64,000 nt of DNA from Malassezia japonica (lineage: Eukaryota; Basidiomycota; Malasseziomycetes; Malasseziales; Malasseziaceae), in NCBI RefSeq assembly GCF_029542785.1, contig NC_083370.1, forward strand, positions 1,920,001 through 1,984,000. The letters run 5' to 3'. Both the position numbers and the translations under genes were made by a program. The notes under the pieces are model-generated. The model was given only the letters and a program-made list of their open reading frames with translations. It ran no database searches and was not told the DNA's origin. Every line of letters starts with the position of its first letter. Position 1 is the first letter of the stretch. This document shows, in pieces, positions 56,501-64,000 of this stretch.

Positions 56501-56749
56501 AATCGCGCATGCGCAAAAAAACGTTGGCCCGCACGTTGAGCTGAGGGTTACTCCCTGTCTTTCCAGGAACAAAATCCATTATGCGTGCCACGACATAGGG
56601 CTCGCCGATGCCAATAGCCCAAGGGAGAGCGATGTAGACGAAATCTGCGTTAGTCGCGTGCGGAGGGTCGACCTACCATTCACTCCTACTGTCATCCCGC
56701 TGCGCAGTGATATTTGGCTCGGTGGCCCACCATCATGAGAAGAAACCAT
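53518..56749 (-). CDS. SNT2: Snt2-like BAH/PHD chromatin reader
   Basis: Exons 56677-56749, 55093-56644 and 53518-55060, over two 32-nt introns, encode 1055 residues. A BAH domain (~13-170) begins ISLRSGMTVGVNDFVYIAL; a PHD finger follows (~183-230, CAVCKEWAP...CDTCHKYFHMRC), then a SANT-like helix (PDRTPGEIVKSIYYWQT, ~530), a GATA-like finger (CAFCGTPASPFWYRG...CVYCGQYWRKYA) and an extended PHD (CVMCRRAD...WVHLVCATWMPEV...CRTRFHVSC). Snt2 is part of Lid2- or Rpd3-type histone-modifying complexes that respond to oxidative stress. A 22-nt splice inside the second intron would give an immediate stop, so the 32-nt form is used here. Confidence 0.87.
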
Positions 56750-57193
56750 CGCGGGATGCGGTTTTTGCTAACAATGTTGCTCGTCTCCGATCTCCACAGC
56801 GCTGCTTCCGTCCACCGTGCGGCTCCGGCCTGGACCTGGCGTCGCAAGGGTGCGTAGATGCCACGTGGACGTCGCGGCGATTGCAACCACGTCTATGTGG
56901 AGGCCAGGCACCACCTGTAAGCGTATGCAGGTAGTCGCAGAGTTTGCTGTTCTATGCATGACCAATATAGCTCCGTTGCTTGACACTCAGCTTCACGGAC
57001 GTAGAACCACGTACACATACAAATCCCTCAAATTCCCTAAGGAAAAAACTTATCGCGACAGATTATGCTTCAAGTCGTACATGGTGTCCCAAATCGGAAA
57101 TTGGATAGAGATAGGAATGCTAGTTTACATGGAATATTTACAGCGACTGCGTCCCAACAGTGTACAAATTGAAAACAAGGAAAAAACACCCAG
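56750..57193. other. Intergenic region between cyclin and Snt2 genes
   Basis: A 444-bp stretch on the 3' side of the cyclin and 5' side of Snt2. It contains CACGTG at 56862-56867. The half nearest the cyclin is AT-rich. I see no RNA gene. Confidence 0.4.
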
Positions 57194-59185
57194 TTAGTTC
57201 TCTTGCTCCTGATGAAAAGAGCAACGCAGCGGCGATGGCGCGGCCATCTTTCCAGAAGACCGCGCATGGGGCTCCAAATAGTAGTTATACATTGTAGGGT
57301 GCGCAGCACCCAAATTCACATTCGAGACCAGGGCTTCACCCATCGTCCCAACCGGCGATGTGGAGCTGTCCACGAAAGGCAGGGTTGGGTTTGAAGAGCT
57401 TTCCATTGCGCCGGACCAGTTGGGAACCACAGAGTGAGAGTTAATTGCGCCACTGCAGCTGTGCGTAGGCGACGGCACAATATAGTCCGGGGTAGCTTGA
57501 GGAATAGGAGCTGAATTGGGAGTGTTGGCGTAGTGGGCATTTGTATATCTGCCAGAAAAGCGTTCCAGCGTATTCACCATGGCGTTGGCATGGTGGCCGT
57601 TGGGGTCCATGGATCGAAATGCGGGAATACCATGCGAGTATCCTGCTGCCAATCGGTAATAGCCAAATACCATTGGCGAAGATGAGTGTGTTGCCACTTG
57701 CGGCGTAACGTACGGTGAATAGGGCTTGACAGGTAAAAAGAGTTCGGGGTTAGAACGTCCCAGAAGAGTGGCATGGCTGTTGCCATTCCACCCACTCGGC
57801 CGGTCATTGGTTGAGTACGATCCTGTAGCATCGTCTTTCCAGGTGGCATCGAAACCTGAGCCTTCACTTGCAATACCTCTTTTTCCGAACGAGTTGACAT
57901 TGCTCGAATCGATAGCCATGTTGGACCACATAGGTTGGGCCACAACGCCGGGGACGTGCAAGGTGGAGGAGACACCCCTGTCCGGTGCGTCGCTGATGCG
58001 CGCCAAACCTGATGCTGGATCACGCAACACTTGCTTAGGTTTGCTGAGTTCGTTCGACTCACTTGAACGTCGTCGTTTCGCGGTCCACAACTCCGATTGA
58101 GAGTTCATGCTCATGCTAGGATGAAACGATGGTGAGAGTCTCGTTTCGACCATCGAACCAATGTGCGGCGAAATAGGCAATGTGGCACTTACAGGTGATG
58201 ACCCAGTGCGCCTAGGATTTTCTGGGGTAATGGTAGAAGCCATCTCCGACCAAGTGAGCCATCTCAGATCCATGCTGCGCTGTTCATAGAGTCTCTCTAA
58301 AGTCGTTTGCCACCAGCGGTACTCTGATGGACTCACACTTGCATTGGTGTCAATTCCGCCCCAAAGCTGCATTTCCATTTTGGTGATCTCTTGAAGCGGA
58401 ATATGAGAGACATCGGACCAGGTTTTGTTTGTGTAGGTATGGTCGTCCAAAAACTTATTCGCAAGCACCAATGAGGTAAGAAAAAGACGGAACTCGCTGC
58501 CCATCTGGCCTTGCAGCGATTCGTGAGAGACTTTCAGTCGGTAAATGTAGAGTAGCGAAATCGCCATCACCGACCGTGATACCTGCGTCATGCGTAAAAT
58601 GTTCTTGACAAAGCGAAGGAAACGTTCTGTAGGGAAAAGCTGGCTGCGTGACGGAGCCGAGACACCATCGTGACCCGCCTGTGTCGAGACAGAAGTAGAT
58701 GCAGAAGGCCGGTGGACGCTTTGCCGCATGCTCGGTGACACGAGTCGCTCATTTACATCATGGTCCATAGCTGGTCGTTTCCGACCAGCGACACTGGGCC
58801 CAGACCCAGGCTTTGGCAAAGACGAAGATTTGGAATACCAAAGGTAGCAGACCATTTGGGCGCACCATTCAGACGATTCAGCTGCGTCCCAAGCAATCTT
58901 CTCGTCCTCACGTGTGGGGTTACTGGATGGCTGGGGATCCTTGTTTTGAGCAACTTCTGCAGGTGGCGGTTGGTTCATTGCGCTTCCTGTCGTAATAATC
59001 TTGGGCAGTGTAGGTGCAGGCTTGTCCTCAGGTACAGGCTCAGCTGGCTTGTCGGCCAGATGTTCCCTTGCGCGCCAAGCGTAGTAGTTAGGGATTATCT
59101 GGTTGAGCTGTTCAATGTTAGGTAAAGACATCGTTGTCCAATCAGGTATATTGATATGCTGGTTCGCCTGAATGCCAACAGCCAT
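57194..59185 (-). CDS. Pho85-type (PCL/Pho80-like) cyclin
   Basis: One exon encodes 663 residues. The cyclin box spans about 190-310: FLRFVKNILRMTQVSRSVMA, SLLYIYRLK, EFRLFLTSLVLANKFLDDHTY, NKTWSDVSHI and EITKMEMQLWGGI. The loop from TYTNKTW to the EMQLW helix is typical of PCL cyclins, which partner Pho85/Cdk5-like kinases in phosphate, glycogen and polarity control. A shorter family resemblance to Clg1 is possible. The C-terminal 350 residues are Ser/Pro/Asn-rich and disordered. Base composition is clearly less GC-rich than in the genes to the left. Confidence 0.82.
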   Translation of the reverse strand: MAVGIQANQHINIPDWTTMSLPNIEQLNQIIPNYYAWRAREHLADKPAEPVPEDKPAPTLPKIITTGSAMNQPPPAEVAQNKDPQPSSNPTREDEKIAWDAAESSEWCAQMVCYLWYSKSSSLPKPGSGPSVAGRKRPAMDHDVNERLVSPSMRQSVHRPSASTSVSTQAGHDGVSAPSRSQLFPTERFLRFVKNILRMTQVSRSVMAISLLYIYRLKVSHESLQGQMGSEFRLFLTSLVLANKFLDDHTYTNKTWSDVSHIPLQEITKMEMQLWGGIDTNASVSPSEYRWWQTTLERLYEQRSMDLRWLTWSEMASTITPENPRRTGSSPVSATLPISPHIGSMVETRLSPSFHPSMSMNSQSELWTAKRRRSSESNELSKPKQVLRDPASGLARISDAPDRGVSSTLHVPGVVAQPMWSNMAIDSSNVNSFGKRGIASEGSGFDATWKDDATGSYSTNDRPSGWNGNSHATLLGRSNPELFLPVKPYSPYVTPQVATHSSSPMVFGYYRLAAGYSHGIPAFRSMDPNGHHANAMVNTLERFSGRYTNAHYANTPNSAPIPQATPDYIVPSPTHSCSGAINSHSVVPNWSGAMESSSNPTLPFVDSSTSPVGTMGEALVSNVNLGAAHPTMYNYYLEPHARSSGKMAAPSPLRCSFHQEQEN

Positions 59186-60203
59186 GTTGGAGATGCGGTC
59201 CTTCAGATTCAGTTCATCAGGTGGTTACAGGAATGGCAAACCCAAACCGGGCGCTCGTATAAGTAACTTAGGAGGACCAGAGATTGTCTACCTCCTTGGT
59301 AAATAAACTAAGCGATGCAAACACTCTGGCTCGATATGGTAGCTTTTGAAGGCCAGAAAAAGCAGTGTGGCAATCTCTTCGGCTATTTGCAAAGCATCGC
59401 ACAGACATAGCCAAATTATATCAGGGGTGACCCACGCCATTCTGAATGGGCCGCTTCTCCAAATTTTGTCCGTGCACGTACGCCTACATTCCACGTACAC
59501 CTGCATTCTGTACATTGACAACGAGAAATGGGTGACCAGCCAATCCCCTCACGGATTTTAGTTTCCCTAGCGCCTTTCCTGCCATGCAGGTTCCCGGGCG
59601 GTTTTCTGTCCAATTTCTCCCACATCCGCGGAGAAATCATTCCATTCAAACCGGAGCGAAGTTGGACTTGCAGCGAACTGGATCCATATTTTCAGCCAAT
59701 CAGGTAATGCATTGAATTTTTGGGAATTGGCAACGCGGGGTGCGTTATGGATGAGAGGCAGCGAAATTGGGGCGCAGGAATTAGGTACGCCCTGACTGTG
59801 CACTGGGCCGTTCTTTTTTTAGTAGTTCCCAAATGGGCTACAAGCGCTATCCTCTGCTTATCTGCACTCAGAGCTATTTTTACCTGTCGGCGCATGCATG
59901 TCCACGTCGATCTTATGCGGGCGTGCGCCAGAGTAAGGGCTTGGCGTGTAATGCTCTACCAAGAATATAGCTATTGAAGCGAGAAGCACGTTATTCATCT
60001 GCACGATCTGATGACCCGCATATGTTTGTACCTATAACGGATTGCTTCGCTTGTATCGGCAATTTGCCCGGAATTCAAGTCCAGGAACAGTCGCTTGCCG
60101 TCTACTGTCGGACAGGAGCTGAATTTGCTCGCACTAGGCACCGTCCATATTTGGATAGGTTTATCTTGTGACTTCCGCTAGCTCGTACAACTGAGCTTAC
60201 AAC
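59186..60203. other. Long divergent regulatory region, cyclin / zinc-finger gene
   Basis: At 1018 bp this is the longest non-coding stretch in the window. It is comparatively AT-rich. A perfect 8-bp inverted repeat is present near 59616-59640 (ATTTCTCC facing GGAGAAAT). The two genes are divergent regulators, so the length fits complex control. I see no tRNA, snoRNA or conserved ORF. Confidence 0.45.
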
Positions 60204-62116
60204 ATGCAGCCCGTCTCCCCTAAATCGGTGGGAAGTGCCGAGGCGGCTGCACCCATGGAAGAAAATGCCTCACGGGCTGTCAAACAGCCACGTTGGAATG
60301 AGAAGAAAGGCGGTACTGCGAATCCAGGCAATAATACAGGAAACAGCAGTAGTGGAACTGGGAGTAACGCTACTGTGTTTCAATGCTCTGGATTCGGCGA
60401 CTGTCACATGGTGTTCACGCGTAGTGAACATCTCGCCAGACATGTCAGGTAGGTTGTCACGGGCTATACTCGGTTTGTCCTCGAAACAGATACTAACATG
60501 ACTCTACAGAAAGCACACGGGTGAACGTCCGTTTCAGTGCCACTGTCTTAAGGCATTTTCCCGTTTGGACAACCTTCGACAACATTGCCAAACGGTGCAT
60601 TCAGACACTCCGGAACGCAATGAAGAAATTCTCCGAAAACTTACCGTGCTCCATTCAAACTTGGCTGCATCGGCAGCAAAGAGCCAAAGATCCTATGCCA
60701 AGGTCGTTTCAGCCGATGCTGCCAAAACAGATGACGAGTCCAAGGCTAAAGAGAAATCTAGCGCTCCTCGTGCTTTAGAGAAAAAATCTTCCGCTTCTCC
60801 CAAGGGAAGTGTGGCTGTGAGCTCTCTGCTGAGTATCCCGGAACCTTCCGAGTACCACCTTGAGGATGGTCGTCGCCAAAGTCAAGGCACTCCTTCGGCA
60901 ATCCCAATGAGTCTCAACATGCCTGTTTTGCCACCTTTGCGGTCGAAGTCAGTGCCGCGGATGTTCCACTCTACCACGCATCCCGCGCACCACCCTTCGG
61001 GCAGGTTATCTCCTCCATCATCTGCCTACCATCGCAGTGGGGTTTACCTGACGAGTCCGACCGGTTCGACTCTTCCGCTCCCTGTCTCACCGCCTAGCTT
61101 TTATTCTTCCAGGGGGTCCACGAACGCACCTTTCACAGCAGAGCCTAAGTCTACTTCCGCTTTGCCGCCTTTGTCTGAACTTTCTACGAAACTAGGCACT
61201 CCGAGCGTCCCTAATGATTCGCGTCCTTATTCGTCTAGGACATGTCCTGCGCCTCAAGTTGAGCGCTCTCCTTCAGCGCTCAATGACCGCCGCGCTACAC
61301 TGCCTATTGGGAATGGCTCCTATGGCTATACGACTTCGGGTGAAAGCAACGGTTCATCGTACTTTTCTGGGTCCTCTCACTCTTCTTTCCGGCCATACTT
61401 TGGCACCAACAAGTTCGCACCGTACGTGCAATCCGACGCACGTTCGCCACCTCCCTGGAATGGCCCTAACGCTAAGCGTCCTTCCTCTGGTCCTCATTTC
61501 CCTAATGCTTCACCAGGTACGCAAAGGAGGTCTTCCGTTGTTGGTCACCCGTCCTTTTTGCAAGATAAAACTTCGGATTCTATAACGGGTCATGAAGGCG
61601 CATATACAGTACGTTTTCTTTCGCATGATATACTAACAAACTCAGTCTTCGGGTGCCTTGGAACCTTCGCCAAGGTCATTGCCACCAACCAATCTTGACC
61701 GGGGCGATGGATACGCGCGGCCAATAAAAAAGAGTCGATCGAGCTACTTCACGGGCTATAGCGGCAGCTCGCCTCAAACGTACAACTACCGTCATGCTGA
61801 CCTGACTCCTGATGGTGTCGGTCTTTCGCCGCGCACCAGCGCCGTCCCACGCTACTCACAGCTTCGTTGTCGGGAGGCTGTGGGCAACCCTTCGCTTGGT
61901 TACCCAACCCACCCTGACGACAGCGACCCGTCGAGATTTTACCCCGGTCGGCGTTGGAGTAACGCAGAGCTGGTCTCTGCAGACTATAAGGATGGAGTGT
62001 CCTTTTCGAAGCGTTCTATGGACTGCTACGCTTCTCAGTTCCCCCCCACTGGATTGTCTGACATGGAGTACCGAGACCTATCTCGCAAGCGGCATCTAGG
62101 CGATGTGCCGCCCTGA
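60204..62116 (+). CDS. C2H2 zinc-finger transcription factor (Rsv1/Usv1-like)
   Basis: Exons 60204-60448, 60510-61608 and 61646-62116, with introns of 61 and 37 nt, encode 604 residues. Two adjacent fingers (~60-113) read [22 protein letters not shown] and [12 protein letters not shown], then [18 protein letters not shown]. The first intron splits the linker between the fingers. Finger 1 has five residues between its cysteines; finger 2 has only one, a form I also recall in basidiomycete relatives. The RSEHLARH and RLDNLRQH helices suggest a GGGG-type (STRE-like) target. The rest is Ser/Pro-rich and includes a basic [10 protein letters not shown] segment. Confidence 0.85.
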
Positions 62117-62394
62117 ATTCTAATAGCTTCTCCACTCGATTGGTCTTACTGGACAGCTGCCACGTGTTGTACCTATCCTATATTTAGCGTGCAGCGTGCA
62201 GGGTTCATTTGCAAATAATCATACTCGCGCTTAACACCGCCGTACACCGCCCTTTGGCGTTCCTATGCAGATCGCTTAAAAGATGGGTGCTTGCGACTCC
62301 GTGTACCGATAAAATCATTCCGAGCGGTGCTAAGCATAACTTTCTTCCGAATGCATACGCTATAATGGGAAGAAGAATTATAGTACTAGTCTAT
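62117..62394. other. Convergent intergenic region
   Basis: This 278-bp gap joins the 3' ends of the zinc-finger and transporter genes. It has CACGTG at 62161-62166 and is AT-rich. I see no gene. Confidence 0.35.
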
Positions 62395-64000
62395 CTAGAA
62401 ATCTTTGTCGCCCACGCGCAGATCACTAGCCTTGTTTTGCATATCCGGGTCTGGAAGGCCGGCAACACCGCCCACCTCCTGAACACGCGTCTCCACATCC
62501 TGCTTGACACCGAGACGAGTGTCGTATCCTTCCGGAACCCACTTTGTCGAAGTCCATGCCTTGACGTTAGGGTCCAGGTACATGTCATTGGCAGCCTCGA
62601 GAGTAAGGTTGTTGGTCTCGTAGAGGAAGAAGTATACAATGAGGAAGTTGGCCACATTACATCCAACAAAGATGTAGCCGTAGTAGAAATTGATGTCGCC
62701 GGTGATAGGCGGGGTGAAGAACCCAATGCAGAAGTTCCAGACCCAGTTGCTCATCGTGGCCAAGGCGTATTGCTTGGTACGCGTCTGAGGAGCACAAAAC
62801 TCGGCAATGGCCGACCACACACCGGGGCCCCAGGTACTAGCAAATGCGAGAATGTAGAAGCAAGCAGAACAAATCATCAGTGTGCCGATCGACTTGTTGT
62901 ACCCGTCCGAGTGGGCGGGGTTCGGCGGTTCACCCGAGAGGTGGAATGCAATGGGCTTACCCACAACACCGGCCGTTGCGAAAATGATGAGCCACATCAC
63001 CATCCAGGCAGCACCAACAAGCAGACACATACGACGACCGAAACGGTCCAGAGCGTACAAGCCCCAGAAGGTAGTACCAGTGTTCACAGCACCAAGAATA
63101 ATCTGGGTAATGTACGAGTCGCTGATGCCGACCGACTGGAAAATGGTAGCACCATAGTAGAAGAAGTAGTTGGCACCGGTAAGCTGTTGTCCGGATTGAA
63201 GGAGCATACCAAGAACAGTGCGGTACAGCGTCTTGTCTTCCCAGCGGAAGCAGTCGAGCCAGCCCTTTTGCTCCACCTTCGAGTCTTCCAGCACTTCCTG
63301 CTTAATGTCGTAAAATTCAGTCAAAACATAAGGATCGTTATCTTCCACGCCACGGACCATGGCCAAAACGTGCAGCATCTCATCGTAGCGGCCACGCGAC
63401 CCGAGCCAACGCGGGCTCTCCGGGCAGAACAAGATACCCACACCCAAAATCAGCGCCCAGGCAAAGCCAAGACCAATCGGAACGCGCCATTGGGCCGACG
63501 ATGGGTTAAGACCGAGTGAAGTGGGCTGCTTTTGCCATTGAGGGTATTGAAGAGAGCCGCCGGAACTGTAGTACCGCGTACCATAGCAAGTGACATAAGA
63601 CAAAAGAATGCCAAGCGTAACAAACAGTTGGTAGGTGCCGACGAGTGCACCACGCACCTGGCGGGGCACCGTTTCGGACTGGTAAAGAGGGACAGCCGCA
63701 CTAAGCCAGCCAATTGCAATACCGACGATCAGACGGCCAATGGCAATTTGCTGCCAGGCGCTCACGGAGGACACCTGGATAATAAGACCCACGAGACAGA
63801 TTACACAACCAGTGGTAATACCAATCTTGCGGCCAAAGCGGTCGGCGACGGGCGAGCCGCACAGCGCTCCCACAATAGCACCAATGCTAAGAAGACCCAC
63901 AATGAGACCTTGGTACCAAGAATTCCATTTGAAAGGGAACGCAGCTGGGTTCGTAGGGTCAGGGTGGTATTCCGCAAAGCGGATCATAAAGTCTTCCATG
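62395..64000 (-). CDS. Sugar transporter of the major facilitator superfamily (5' end outside window)
   Basis: At least 535 residues are encoded here; the gene continues beyond the right edge, since the first transmembrane helix is missing. Sugar-porter motifs visible are VADRFGRKIG, GRLIVGIAIGWLSAAVPLYQSE, PESPRWLGSRGRYDE, QQLTGANYFFYYG, DRFGRRMCLL and the final PESPR/ETNNLTLE-type ending (FLYETNNLTLE). It resembles fungal hexose transporters of the HXT/RGT2 kind. The Met near 63999 is internal, not a start. The extended C-terminal tail after the last helix is ~70 residues. Codon use looks biased towards favoured codons, suggesting good expression. Confidence 0.9.
   Translation of the reverse strand, partial: MEDFMIRFAEYHPDPTNPAAFPFKWNSWYQGLIVGLLSIGAIVGALCGSPVADRFGRKIGITTGCVICLVGLIIQVSSVSAWQQIAIGRLIVGIAIGWLSAAVPLYQSETVPRQVRGALVGTYQLFVTLGILLSYVTCYGTRYYSSGGSLQYPQWQKQPTSLGLNPSSAQWRVPIGLGFAWALILGVGILFCPESPRWLGSRGRYDEMLHVLAMVRGVEDNDPYVLTEFYDIKQEVLEDSKVEQKGWLDCFRWEDKTLYRTVLGMLLQSGQQLTGANYFFYYGATIFQSVGISDSYITQIILGAVNTGTTFWGLYALDRFGRRMCLLVGAAWMVMWLIIFATAGVVGKPIAFHLSGEPPNPAHSDGYNKSIGTLMICSACFYILAFASTWGPGVWSAIAEFCAPQTRTKQYALATMSNWVWNFCIGFFTPPITGDINFYYGYIFVGCNVANFLIVYFFLYETNNLTLEAANDMYLDPNVKAWTSTKWVPEGYDTRLGVKQDVETRVQEVGGVAGLPDPDMQNKASDLRVGDKDF

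Noticed and set aside
60008..60121. A candidate C/D-box small nucleolar RNA (TGATGA and CTGA spaced about 110 bp)
   Set aside because: No complementary terminal stem flanks the boxes, and single box matches are expected by chance in an AT-richer kilobase.
59186..60203. Small open frames of 60-80 codons in the long cyclin/zinc-finger gap
   Set aside because: None has a recognisable domain, biased codon use or a splice pattern like the neighbours.
62395..63999. Treating the Met near 63999 as the transporter start
   Set aside because: The first transmembrane helix of the sugar-porter fold would be missing, so the gene most likely continues past the window edge.

Overview
The window is gene-dense nuclear DNA from a fungus. 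The gene families (IRE1, Sec15, CDC45, a NuA3/Lid2-type Snt2 protein, TRAPP, dynactin, an Arf6-type GTPase, a DDX41-type helicase), GC-rich sequence, tiny introns and very short intergenic gaps point to a basidiomycete with a reduced genome. A Malassezia-like member of the Ustilaginomycotina is my best guess, but genus is inference and species was not determined. I see no rRNA, tRNA, transposon, CRISPR or plasmid feature.

I modelled 36 protein genes by joining exons until each gave an intact, family-like protein whose summed exon length divides by three. 1-9.2 kb holds an unusual ATP-dependent DNA ligase, a carrier-like membrane protein, V-ATPase subunit H (VMA13), mitochondrial ribosomal protein mL46, the AMPK gamma subunit SNF4, the cytochrome bc1 assembly factor CBP3 and histidine gene HIS6. 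9.2-21 kb holds nucleoporin NIC96, SR-protein kinase SKY1, an AKTIP/FTS-like UEV protein, ribosome assembly factor RSA3, 6-phosphogluconolactonase, a threonyl-tRNA synthetase with a ruined editing domain, SMC5/6 subunit NSE4 and a small orphan gene. 21-37 kb holds exocyst SEC15, DDX41-like helicase, ARF6, dynactin p150, peroxisomal Lon protease, mitochondrial GluRS, an NKAP-family protein, eIF5 and TRAPP subunit TRS31. 37-54 kb holds IRE1, GET3, NatB subunit NAT3, a UVRAG/Vps38 protein, CDC45, the SWI/SNF-RSC ATPase (STH1/SNF2), a universal stress protein and RPL3. 54-64 kb holds Snt2, a Pho85-type cyclin, a C2H2 zinc-finger regulator and a sugar transporter cut by the window end. From about 56.7 kb on, GC content drops and intergenic stretches lengthen.

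Most genes alternate in strand as convergent or divergent pairs. Convergent stops often sit 1-13 bp apart and twice overlap by 4 bp; one divergent pair appears to overlap at its start codons. Divergent promoters can be as short as 27 bp, and the hexamer CACGTG recurs in them.

The most striking signal is the intron set. Of 40 coding introns I infer, 26 are exactly 22 nt long, six are 23-25 nt, and eight are 32-61 nt. The 22-mers share a GTACGT-like donor and a CTNAY branch-like motif fused to the terminal CAG. Eukaryotic housekeeping functions (tRNA charging, DNA replication and repair, secretion, ER stress signalling, chromatin) are scattered, with no obvious metabolic cluster.
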